Of a DNA stretch of 64,000 nt, positions 9,089-16,830 are shown in pieces. Under the pieces are notes generated by a model. That model did no database searches and was not told the origin of the DNA. It saw nothing but the letters and a program-made list of their open reading frames with translations. Source of the DNA: Vicinamibacterales bacterium (GTDB taxonomy: Bacteria > Acidobacteriota > Vicinamibacteria > Vicinamibacterales > 2-12-FULL-66-21); contig DASSPH010000069.1 in the NCBI GenBank assembly GCA_035699745.1, positions 62,001-126,000 of the forward strand, read 5' to 3'. The position numbers and the translations under genes were made by a program. Numbering within the stretch: the first letter of the stretch is position 1; every line of letters starts with the position of its first letter.

Positions 9089-10368
9089 TACGTCAGCTGC
9101 GTCTGGCCCGGCACCGCCACCGGCGGCGTCGGCAGCGGGCCGAGCGTCAGGTTGCGCGGCATCAACTCCTCCTTCGAGTTGAGCGCCTGGTCCCAGGTGA
9201 CGACCTTCCCCGTATACGCCGACATGCGGCCCATGATCGCCGTCAGCGTGCTCTCGGCGACGGTCTTCAGTTCGTTGTACGGCTTGCCGGCGCGGATCGC
9301 CGCGATGAAGTCCGTATGCTCCTGCACGTAGGGCCGGTTGTCCTTGTCGGCGAACGTCCACGCCTTCGGGCCGGTGATCGAGTACTTGCCGCTGTTGTCG
9401 AGCCGGACGGTGCCCCGCTCGCCGACGAGCGACTCGGTCACGTTGTTGGCGCAGCCCTGAATCTGCCGGCACTGGCTCGCCAGCGGCGTGCCGCCGGCGT
9501 ACTCGTAGTCGATCGCGAAGTGATCGAAGATGTGGCCGTACTCCGGACCGGTCCGCACCTGCCGGCCGCCCATCCCGTTCGCGCTCACCGGATGGCCGTC
9601 CATCGCCCAGTTCACCACGTCGATGTTGTGGACGTGCTGCTCGACGATGTGATCGCCGGAGAGCCAGGTGAAATAGAGCCAGTTGCGGATCTGCCACTCG
9701 GCGTCGGTCCAGTCCGGCTGGCGATCGCGCTTCCACAGCCCGCCCTGGTTCCAGTAGCACCGGGCCGACACGATCCGGCCGACGGCGCCGTCCTGGATCC
9801 GTTTCATCGCCTCGAGGTAGCCCGTCTGATGCCGCCGCTGCGTGCCGGCGGCGATGCCGAGTCCTTTGGCCTTCGCGGTCTCGTAGGCGGCGAGCACCGC
9901 CCGGATGCCGGGACCGTCCACGGCGACGGGCTTTTCGGTGAAGACGTTCTTGCCTGCGTCGATCGCCGCGGTGAGGTGAATCGGCCGGAAGCCGGGCGGC
10001 GTCGCCAGGATGATGTAGTTGACGTCGCTCGCGATCACCCGCTTGTACGCATCGACGCCGGTGAACGCGCGGTCGCCGACGTCGATCCTGGCGCCGAACT
10101 TCTCCGTCAGCTGGGCGCGGCTCGAGGTCAAGCGATCCTGGAACATGTCTCCCATCGCCACCAGCGTCACGCCGGGCGACGAACTGATCGCGTCGTCCAC
10201 GGCGCCGGTGCCGCGGCCGCCGCAGCCGATCAGGCCGATGCGAATGGCGTCGCTGCCGGCGGCGCGCTGGCCGGCGAAGACGGCGCCGGTGCCGGTGCCC
10301 TGAACCACGGCGCCGCCCAGCGCCGCCGTCGTTGCCGTCTTCAGGAAGTCTCGACGTGTTGTACTCAT
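9088..10368 (-). CDS. Gfo/Idh/MocA family oxidoreductase, Tat-exported
   Basis: Predicted periplasmic NAD(P)-dependent sugar or inositol oxidoreductase of 426 aa. The start is ATG 10368, preceded by GGAGAC, and gives a twin-arginine leader (TTRRDFLKTATTAALGG) at residues 3-19. A longer open frame upstream lacks any such signal. The Rossmann fold is shown by IGLIGCGGRGTGA (about 45-57) and the family signature TEKPVAVD. The C-terminal half has the usual substrate-domain motifs (HNIDVVNWAMDGHPV). It lies 17 bp downstream of the FGE-like gene and is probably the distal member of that operon. In Acidobacteriota and Planctomycetota such secreted oxidoreductases are common; the substrate is unknown. 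Confidence 0.87.
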   Translation of the reverse strand: MSTTRRDFLKTATTAALGGAVVQGTGTGAVFAGQRAAGSDAIRIGLIGCGGRGTGAVDDAISSSPGVTLVAMGDMFQDRLTSSRAQLTEKFGARIDVGDRAFTGVDAYKRVIASDVNYIILATPPGFRPIHLTAAIDAGKNVFTEKPVAVDGPGIRAVLAAYETAKAKGLGIAAGTQRRHQTGYLEAMKRIQDGAVGRIVSARCYWNQGGLWKRDRQPDWTDAEWQIRNWLYFTWLSGDHIVEQHVHNIDVVNWAMDGHPVSANGMGGRQVRTGPEYGHIFDHFAIDYEYAGGTPLASQCRQIQGCANNVTESLVGERGTVRLDNSGKYSITGPKAWTFADKDNRPYVQEHTDFIAAIRAGKPYNELKTVAESTLTAIMGRMSAYTGKVVTWDQALNSKEELMPRNLTLGPLPTPPVAVPGQTQLT

Positions 10369-10385
10369 GACCGTCTCCTCAGTCG

Positions 10386-11369
10386 CTACCGGCTCGACGT
10401 GGTGATGGCCGAGCGCAGTCCCTTCAAGTTCTCCTGCTCCTCGACGGCGCGGGCGATGCGGAAGCCGACGAACGTCGCGTCGGTGTGCCACCAGATGCTC
10501 TGCGGGCTCTGCGGATCGCGGCGGTTCCATTCCTCGCTCGACCCCCGCCGCGCCGCGCTTCGCAGCCTGGCCGCCGGATCATCCCACGATCCGCCGCGGA
10601 CCACGTAGGAATACCGCCGATGGGTGGGCAGCAGCACGGGGCCCGGCGCCCGCGCCGGCACCTGCGCGTAGAACGTCGGATCGTAGTGGTCCAGCACCCA
10701 TTCGGCGACGTTGCCGTGCATGTCGAACAATCCCCACGGGTTCGGCCCCTTCCGCGCCACCGGATGCGGGCGCCCGCTGGAGTTGCCGGCGTGCCACCCG
10801 AACTGGTCGAGCTTGGACGCGTCGTTCCCGAACGAATACGCGGTGGACGTGCCGGCGCGGGCCGCGTACTCCCACTCCGCTTCCGTCGCCAGTCGATAGG
10901 TCTTGCCGGTCCTCAGCGACAGCCAGCGGCAGTATTCCATCGCGGCGTGATACTGCACGTTGATCGCCGGCTGATTCCCCTTGCCGAAGCCGAATGACTC
11001 GTCTCCGTACGGCGGTGAAGGGCGCGTCACCGCGTCGGCGCCGCCGGGCGGCGGCGGCGACCCGCCCGGGCTCGTCCCCGGGACCGAGAACGCGAACGCA
11101 TCGTACTGGTCCCAGGTGATTTCCGTCCGCCCGATCCAGAGCGGCGCGATCCGCACCTGGTGCGCCGGCCCTTCATCCGCGCTGCGTCCGGCCTCCGCGT
11201 CCGGGCTGCCCATGGTGAAGGTCCCCCCCGGGATCGCGATCATGTCGATCTGGACCTTCGTCCCGGGGACCGGCTCGCTGTAGTTCTCGTGTCCGGCCGG
11301 CGCCTGCGGCGCCGCGCTGCCCAGCAACGATGCGGTTGCCACGAGTCCCGCGGCGACTCGTACGAGCAT
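10386..11369 (-). CDS. Formylglycine-generating-enzyme-like (SUMF1/FGE-sulfatase domain) exported protein
   Basis: Secreted protein of 327 aa with an FGE-sulfatase fold. ATG 11369 starts a signal peptide (VRVAAGLVATASLLGSAAPQA). The start lies 1 bp after the stop of the TonB receptor (TGA-C-ATG), so translation is coupled; a longer open frame upstream lacks a signal and overlaps the receptor. Fold motifs are IPGGTFTMGS (about residue 45), LPTEAEWEYAARAGT-like YRLATEAEWEYAARAGT, WGLFDMHGNVAEWV, and VVRGGSWDD. The only cysteine is in EYCRWL; the redox cysteines that true FGE carries after RGGS are absent. It is therefore probably not a sulfatase-activating oxidase but a binding or structural relative. 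Confidence 0.85.
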   Translation of the reverse strand: MLVRVAAGLVATASLLGSAAPQAPAGHENYSEPVPGTKVQIDMIAIPGGTFTMGSPDAEAGRSADEGPAHQVRIAPLWIGRTEITWDQYDAFAFSVPGTSPGGSPPPPGGADAVTRPSPPYGDESFGFGKGNQPAINVQYHAAMEYCRWLSLRTGKTYRLATEAEWEYAARAGTSTAYSFGNDASKLDQFGWHAGNSSGRPHPVARKGPNPWGLFDMHGNVAEWVLDHYDPTFYAQVPARAPGPVLLPTHRRYSYVVRGGSWDDPAARLRSAARRGSSEEWNRRDPQSPQSIWWHTDATFVGFRIARAVEEQENLKGLRSAITTSSR

Positions 11370-11370
11370 G

Positions 11371-13548
11371 TCAGAACCTGATGATGGCGCCGGCGCGCCC
11401 GATGCGCGGTGCTCCGACGGTGCGAATCGGCGTGCGGCCGGTGTCGATCTCCTCGTCGAGCGCGTTCTCGATCGCGCCGAACAGCTCGAGGCCGCGCGAC
11501 AGCCGCCAGCCGCCGCGCACGTCGACGAGCGCTCCGCGCGCAAGGCGGAATTCGTTGCGATCGTCGTCGAACTGCGCGCCGATGACGCGGACGGTGCCGG
11601 CGGCGGTGAAGGCGCGGACCTGCGCGCGCGCGCCGATCGACCCGGTTGCGCGCGGCACCTGCGGCACGCGCCGTCCGTCCAGCTCGCCCGAGGTGAACGT
11701 GGCGTCGTTGATCGCCCACGCCGTGGTCAGCGCGACGGCGCTCGTCGCCCGCCATTCCAGCTCCAGCTCCGAGCCGATCGTACGCGCGTCGCCGTTGCTG
11801 CGCTGGCGCGTAATCAAGGTCGGCGTCGAGGAGATCGTCCGGTTGTAGATCGCGCCGTCGAGACGCGTCACATAGCCGATGGCACGCGCCGTCCAGCGGT
11901 CGTGACGCACCGTGAACGCCACTTCCGGCCCCCAGGAGGTTTCCGGCTCCAGCGCGGCGTTCGCCAGCGTATTGGTGCTGCCCACGCGGAACCCGCGATA
12001 CAGCTCGTTCATCGTCGGCGTGCGGAACCCGGTGAGCCAGGCAACGCGCAGGGTGCGATCGGGAGTGATGTGAAACGAGACGCCGGCCCGCGGCGAGAAG
12101 AAGTTCAGCGTGTTGTCGCCGCTCGCGTCGTCCAGCTTCTCGAGCCGCCAGTGATCGGCGCGGGCTCCGGCGTCGACCACTATCCGCGGTGAGACCTCGA
12201 ACCTGCCCTGTGCGACGACGCCGGTGCCGAGCTGCTTCGCGCGCGTCCGCACCACCGGCCCGAGCACCCCGGCGAGCGAGAAGGCGGCTTCGTCCAGGTC
12301 GGCGCGCGCGCGGCGGCTGTTGACGGCGAACAGCATCTGCGCCCGTGCCGTCTCGCGCAGCCAGCTGACCGCGGCGCCGCCGCCGGACGACGCAACCCAC
12401 TGGAGGCTGGTGAGCCGCTCCGTGGCACGGCCGGCCGCCACGGCGGAGAACGTCTGCCGGTACCCGGTGGAGCTGACGTCGCCGCGGGCCTCCCACACCC
12501 CGCCGCCGGCGAACCCGTGCGCCGTCGCGCCGGTCCACCGCGTCACCGTCGCGTTCACCTGCGCCGGGGTTCCGTTGCCGCGATCCTCCTCGAAGTAGCC
12601 GCCGCGCACCGTCGCCTGCAGCGTGTTCCGCGTCCCGCCGAGCCACCCGAATGCCGAACTCGCGTCGGAGTCCGCGCGCACGTCCGCGGGCCCGCGCACT
12701 TCGGGCGCGACGACGCGATACCCGTTCGTCGTCAGCCGCTCGGCCGCGGCGCCGCCGGTCCAGGCGCCGCGCGACAAGCCGGCGTATCCCGAGGCGCGTC
12801 CGGTTCCCGACGATCCCGCATCGAGCCAGGCTTCCGCGCCGCGCGATGTCCGCGTCGTGAGGCGGATGACCCCGCCGAGCGCGTCGTTGCCGTGCACGTC
12901 GCCCGACGAGCCGCGCAGCACGTCGACGCGCTGCAGGGCGGCGACGGGAATGCGATCCCAGTACACCCACATGCCGAACGGATCGTTCAGCGGGACGTCG
13001 TCCGCGATGACGAGAGTGCGGCTGGCGCCCGACGCGGACAGCCCTCGCAGCGTCACGCCCTGGGTCGTCGGGTTGGCAACCGCTGACGACGTCCGGCGGA
13101 AGAGACTGAAGCCCGGCACGGACCGCAGCTGATCGTCGAGGCGCAGCGCCGGCGCCGTCGCGATGGTGGCGCGGTCGAGCGAGGTGACGCTGCTCTCGAT
13201 CGCGAGCCGGGCCGTGGCCGTATCGGCGGTGACGCTGATGGCTTCGGCAATCGCCGCCGGCCGGAGCTGAAAGCGGATGGAGCCCGGGGCGGGCAGCGTC
13301 ACCACCTGCACGGCGGGGGCAAAGCCCAGGGCGCTGACACGTATTTCGACGCTTCCCGAACCCGCCGGCGGGTCCGCCGACCACGAGCCGTCGGCGGCGG
13401 TGGTGACCGTGCGGGTGGCGCCGCCGCGCGTCAGCGTGACGGCGGCGCCGGGCACCGACGCCCCGGAGGCGTCGACCACGACGCCGGCGATCGTCTCCGC
13501 GGCGGGGGGCGACTGCGCGAGCGCGAGGACGAGCAGGATCGCGATCAT
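11371..13548 (-). CDS. TonB-dependent receptor with carboxypeptidase-regulatory N-domain
   Basis: Outer-membrane receptor of 725 aa, substrate unknown. A signal peptide (IAILLVLALAQSPPA) is followed by a beta-sandwich regulatory domain (about 19-95, TIAGVVVDASGASVPGA), a plug (about 100-230, with QGVTLRGLSASGASRTLVIADD and GNDALGGVIRL) and a barrel ending in Phe (GAIIRF). Its ATG overlaps the stop of the response regulator as ATGA, and the next gene starts 1 bp after its stop. This links it tightly to the two-component pair upstream, which probably controls it. The compact size and LRGLS plug resemble siderophore/vitamin-type receptors rather than the large Oar-like type. Confidence 0.9.
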   Translation of the reverse strand: MIAILLVLALAQSPPAAETIAGVVVDASGASVPGAAVTLTRGGATRTVTTAADGSWSADPPAGSGSVEIRVSALGFAPAVQVVTLPAPGSIRFQLRPAAIAEAISVTADTATARLAIESSVTSLDRATIATAPALRLDDQLRSVPGFSLFRRTSSAVANPTTQGVTLRGLSASGASRTLVIADDVPLNDPFGMWVYWDRIPVAALQRVDVLRGSSGDVHGNDALGGVIRLTTRTSRGAEAWLDAGSSGTGRASGYAGLSRGAWTGGAAAERLTTNGYRVVAPEVRGPADVRADSDASSAFGWLGGTRNTLQATVRGGYFEEDRGNGTPAQVNATVTRWTGATAHGFAGGGVWEARGDVSSTGYRQTFSAVAAGRATERLTSLQWVASSGGGAAVSWLRETARAQMLFAVNSRRARADLDEAAFSLAGVLGPVVRTRAKQLGTGVVAQGRFEVSPRIVVDAGARADHWRLEKLDDASGDNTLNFFSPRAGVSFHITPDRTLRVAWLTGFRTPTMNELYRGFRVGSTNTLANAALEPETSWGPEVAFTVRHDRWTARAIGYVTRLDGAIYNRTISSTPTLITRQRSNGDARTIGSELELEWRATSAVALTTAWAINDATFTSGELDGRRVPQVPRATGSIGARAQVRAFTAAGTVRVIGAQFDDDRNEFRLARGALVDVRGGWRLSRGLELFGAIENALDEEIDTGRTPIRTVGAPRIGRAGAIIRF

Positions 13549-14276
13549 GCGTCGGGGTTGGCGATGAAGCGGTAGCCCACGCCGCGCACCGTCAGCAGGT
13601 GCCGCGGGCGGCCGGGCTCCTTTTCGATATATCGACGAAGCCGCACGATGAAGTTGTCGATCGCGCGGGTGTCGGTGTCCTCGTGGAGACCCCAGACCTG
13701 TTCCAGCATAGTCTTTCTCGAGACGACCCTGCCCTCATGCTCGACGAGGTAGCGGAGCAGGTTCGCCTCCATCAGCGTCAACTGCAGCACGCGGTCCCCT
13801 ACCGCGAGTTCGAGGGTATCAAAGTCTATCGTCTTGCCGCTGAACGTGTAGCGGTCCTGCCTGGGCTCGGCGCGCGTGTCATCGCGATTCCAGGCGCTCC
13901 GCCGGAGCAGGCCGCCGACGCGGGCGAGCAGGATCGCCAGCTCCGCCGGCTTGGCCAGGTAGTCGTCGGCGCCGGCGGCGAATCCCTTCAAGACGTCCTC
14001 AGGCCGGCCGCGGGCGGTGAGCATCAGGATGGGGACGAAGTTCCGTTTCTGCCTGAGCTCGGTGGCGACGGCAAAGCCGTCGCGCCCCGGCAGCATGACG
14101 TCGAGCACCACCAGGTCGAACGGGTCGTCGGGATCCGACAGGCGTGCCAGCGCGCGCTCGCCGTCGTCGACGACTTCGGCGTGGAAGCCTTCCGCCTCCA
14201 GGTTGAAGCGCAGCCCCTCGGCGAGGTGGTGCTCGTCCTCGACGATCAGCACGCGCGGCGGGGTGTGGATGGTCAC
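13545..14276 (-). CDS. OmpR-family response regulator
   Basis: DNA-binding response regulator of 243 aa. The start is GTG 14276, which overlaps the stop of the kinase gene (GTGA). Receiver domain about 7-125: acidic pair in IVEDE, phospho-acceptor Asp59 in VVLDVMLPG, Lys109 in YLAKP. A winged-helix DNA-binding domain covers about 145-240, with LTLMEANLLRYLVEHEGRVV and VRGVGYRF. It overlaps the receptor gene downstream by 4 bp. The co-transcribed targets suggest control of outer-membrane uptake and its own operon, but no binding repeats could be identified by eye. Confidence 0.92.
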   Translation of the reverse strand: MTIHTPPRVLIVEDEHHLAEGLRFNLEAEGFHAEVVDDGERALARLSDPDDPFDLVVLDVMLPGRDGFAVATELRQKRNFVPILMLTARGRPEDVLKGFAAGADDYLAKPAELAILLARVGGLLRRSAWNRDDTRAEPRQDRYTFSGKTIDFDTLELAVGDRVLQLTLMEANLLRYLVEHEGRVVSRKTMLEQVWGLHEDTDTRAIDNFIVRLRRYIEKEPGRPRHLLTVRGVGYRFIANPDA

Positions 14277-15175
14277 GCGGATGCCGGCGCCGCGGGCAGC
14301 AGCAGCGTGAAGGTGCTGCCGTGTCCGTGTCCCGCGCTCTGCGCATAGGCGCGTCCGCCGTGTTTCCGCGCGACCGACCGGACGATGAACAGGCCGAGCC
14401 CGCTGCCCTTGGCGCGGACCGCGACGCTGGCGGGAATGCGGTAGAAGCGCTTGAAGATACGTTTCAGTTCGGCCGGGGAAATCCCGACGCCGTGGTCCGT
14501 CACGCGCACGGCGACGCGGTTGTTGTGCACCTCTTCGAGCTCGACGAGAATCCTCGGATCCCCCTGCGAATACTTGACCGCGTTGTCGATGAGGTTCCAC
14601 ACCGCGGCCTTCAGCTCCTCGGCGTCGCCGAGCACGATGGCGTGCGGCGAGTGCGCGACGTACTCGAGCGCCTCCGGTCCGAGATGAAACCGCGTGCGCG
14701 CCAGCTCGACGCACTCCCGCGCGATCTCCCCGAGATCGAGGCGCACCTTCGCGCCCCGGCGCAGGATGGACCCCATCGCGCCGGCCCGCAGCACCTGGTC
14801 GATGGTGTGCAGCAGCCGATCGCTGTCCTCGAGCATGATGCGGTAGAACTCGCGGCGCTTCGCTTCGTCCAGCTCGCGCGACTGCAGCGTCTCCAGGTAC
14901 AGCCGGATCGACGCGATCGGCGTCTTGAGTTCGTGGGTGACGGCGTTGATGAAGGAGTCGTGCTGCTCGTTCCGCCGGATCTCGCGGACGAGGAAGATGG
15001 TGTTGATGACGACGCCGGCGATGATGACGAGGAAGAAGATCGAGCCGAACACGATCAGCATCCCCTCGCGCCAGTTCAGCACGAGCCAGCTGACGTTCAG
15101 CGTCACCGCCGCGGCCACCAGGCAGATGCCGAGGACGGTGAAGGTGATTGCCTTGCGTTTCCGGCCGGAAATCAT
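14273..15175 (-). CDS. Sensor histidine kinase with minimal extracytoplasmic region
   Basis: Membrane histidine kinase of 300 aa that should phosphorylate the regulator encoded next. The start is ATG 15175 with GGAG six bases upstream. Two transmembrane helices (about 9-32 and 38-62) are joined by only a few residues, so there is no periplasmic sensor domain. The HisKA box has His at about 81 (AVTHELKTPIAS). The ATPase part has the N box NLIDNAVKYS, G1 DHGVGIS and G2 GSGLGLF. The pattern resembles intramembrane-sensing kinases, which detect membrane stress or a partner protein. The upstream region is shared with the divergent AAA ATPase gene. Confidence 0.92.
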   Translation of the reverse strand: MISGRKRKAITFTVLGICLVAAAVTLNVSWLVLNWREGMLIVFGSIFFLVIIAGVVINTIFLVREIRRNEQHDSFINAVTHELKTPIASIRLYLETLQSRELDEAKRREFYRIMLEDSDRLLHTIDQVLRAGAMGSILRRGAKVRLDLGEIARECVELARTRFHLGPEALEYVAHSPHAIVLGDAEELKAAVWNLIDNAVKYSQGDPRILVELEEVHNNRVAVRVTDHGVGISPAELKRIFKRFYRIPASVAVRAKGSGLGLFIVRSVARKHGGRAYAQSAGHGHGSTFTLLLPAAPASA

Positions 15176-15199
15176 CCGCTCCTTCAGGATACCGCTTCG

Positions 15200-15240
15200 C
15201 GGGGTGCCGGGGGGCGGGTGCCGGGGCGGGGTGCCGGGGG
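15200..15240. repeat. Three GC-rich direct repeats in a divergent promoter region
   Basis: Three near-identical copies of CGGG(G)TGCCGGGG lie in tandem at about 15200, 15215 and 15227, in the 116-bp gap between the divergent kinase and AAA ATPase starts. They could be regulator sites or simple slippage repeats. Confidence 0.5.
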
Positions 15241-15291
15241 CGCACGGCAGCCGGATTGCTCCGGGAGGGGCACACAGAGAGGCAGGCATCG

Positions 15292-16824
15292 ATGGCGCAG
15301 CAGTTCGTGTCCCAGGGCCGGTGTCAGTTTTGTCATAAGACCGCGGAAAACGTCGAACACATCATTGCCGGCGACTCCGGGTTCATCTGCAACGAGTGCG
15401 TCGCGGCCTGCTCGACGCTGCTGCAGCCGGCGGCGGCCGGGCCCGTTCGGGAGGAGCGGCGGGAGGGCTATGCGTTTCAGCGGCTCGCCCGGCACTTCGC
15501 GCCGCTCCGGCCGCAGGAGCTGCTCGCCACGTCGCGCTCGTATCCCCTGCGCCAGCAGGCGGATCTCCAGGCGGCGCTCGACGAGCTGTTCGGCGAGCGG
15601 ATCCTTCCTCGGAACTTCGTCGGCATCAGGGCGCAATACCGCCATGAGGTCACCGATTTCGCCAAGCTGCTGGAACAGAGCCACGGTGCGGTCGAAGTCG
15701 CCCCGGCGCAGTTCGAAGACATCGATGTCGGCGGCGGCGAAACCCGCCGCTGCCTGAAGAATGGGCTGTGGCTGCTGCGGGACGATCGCGGTCCGTATGC
15801 AATCGTGCTCTCGCAGCATACCGACTACGGGCACGGCGGCAGCTACCTGAATCTCGAGGTGGCGGCACCGCCCGGCGACTTCGGCGCGGAGGTGGCGTCG
15901 CGCCTGTTCGACGCGCTGGAGCGGCAGCTCTCACGCGGATCGTGCTACCGGGGGCGCGTGCTCTCGCTGGAGACCAGTCCGCACTGGACCGGCCACGCGG
16001 CGCGGATCAGGGTGCACCAGCTCGAACCGGTCGAGCGCGACGAGGTGATCCTCCCCGACGCGACGCTGCGCGCGGTCGAGCGCAACGTGCTGCGGTTCGC
16101 CGAACAGCGGCCGGCGCTCCGCGCCATGGGGCTGTCGACGCAGAAGGGGCTGCTGTTCCACGGCGCTCCGGGCACCGGCAAGACGCACTGCATTCGCTAC
16201 CTCGCCGGCAAGCTTCCCGGCCACACGACATTGCTGATCACGGCGGAGGAGATGGGCATCCTGCCCGAGTACATGGCGCTGGCGCGTCTGCTTCAGCCCG
16301 CGCTGGTCGTGATCGAGGACGCCGACCTGATCGCGCGCGATCGCTCCGAACGCGCCAGCGCGTGCGACGAAGTGATGCTCAATCGCCTCCTCAACGAACT
16401 CGACGGCCTTCGCGAGCGCGCCGACGTGTTTTTCGTCCTGACGACGAACCGGCCCGATACGCTGGAGCCCGCGCTCGCGAGCCGCCCGGGCCGGATCGAC
16501 CAGGCGATCGAGTTCCCCCTCCCGGATGAGCGTCTGCGCCGCCGGCTGGCCGCGCTGTATGCGAGAACGCTGACGCTGTCCCCGGAACTGATGGACGATG
16601 TGGCCCGCCGGACCGACGGCGCGAGTCCGGCGTTCATCAAGGAACTGCTCCGGCGCGTGGCGCAGCATCACCTCGACGCCGACGCGAAGGGAGCCGTGAG
16701 CAGCGCGACCGTGGAAGCGGCGTTGCACGAGATGCTGTTCTCCGGCGGGACGCTGAACGCGAGGCTGCTCGGCGGCGAAGCCGTGTCGGAAGAAGCGGCG
16801 AGCGGCGACGTGAGGATGGTGTAG
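15292..16824 (+). CDS. AAA+ ATPase with N-terminal ClpX-type zinc finger
   Basis: Cytoplasmic ATPase of 510 aa of unknown substrate. The ATG at 15292 was chosen because it starts just before the zinc finger: C11-x2-C14-x18-C33-x2-C36 with IIAGDSGFICNECVAAC, the same spacing and surrounding residues as the ClpX zinc-binding domain. A middle region of about 220 residues has no motif I recognise. The AAA core follows, with Walker A GAPGTGKT (291-298), Walker B VVIEDAD (about 339-345), sensor-1 TTNRP and an SRPGRID arginine-finger segment. This core is of the classical CDC48/FtsH/Bcs1 type, not the ClpX type. No protease gene is adjacent. An unfoldase or remodelling role is an inference. Confidence 0.85.
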   Translation: MAQQFVSQGRCQFCHKTAENVEHIIAGDSGFICNECVAACSTLLQPAAAGPVREERREGYAFQRLARHFAPLRPQELLATSRSYPLRQQADLQAALDELFGERILPRNFVGIRAQYRHEVTDFAKLLEQSHGAVEVAPAQFEDIDVGGGETRRCLKNGLWLLRDDRGPYAIVLSQHTDYGHGGSYLNLEVAAPPGDFGAEVASRLFDALERQLSRGSCYRGRVLSLETSPHWTGHAARIRVHQLEPVERDEVILPDATLRAVERNVLRFAEQRPALRAMGLSTQKGLLFHGAPGTGKTHCIRYLAGKLPGHTTLLITAEEMGILPEYMALARLLQPALVVIEDADLIARDRSERASACDEVMLNRLLNELDGLRERADVFFVLTTNRPDTLEPALASRPGRIDQAIEFPLPDERLRRRLAALYARTLTLSPELMDDVARRTDGASPAFIKELLRRVAQHHLDADAKGAVSSATVEAALHEMLFSGGTLNARLLGGEAVSEEAASGDVRMV

Positions 16825-16830
16825 CCCGCG

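Noticed and set aside
10369-10530. 54-residue N-terminal extension of the Gfo/Idh/MocA oxidoreductase
   Set aside because: The Tat leader with a good ribosome site starts at 10368; the extension overlaps the end of the upstream gene and has no family similarity.
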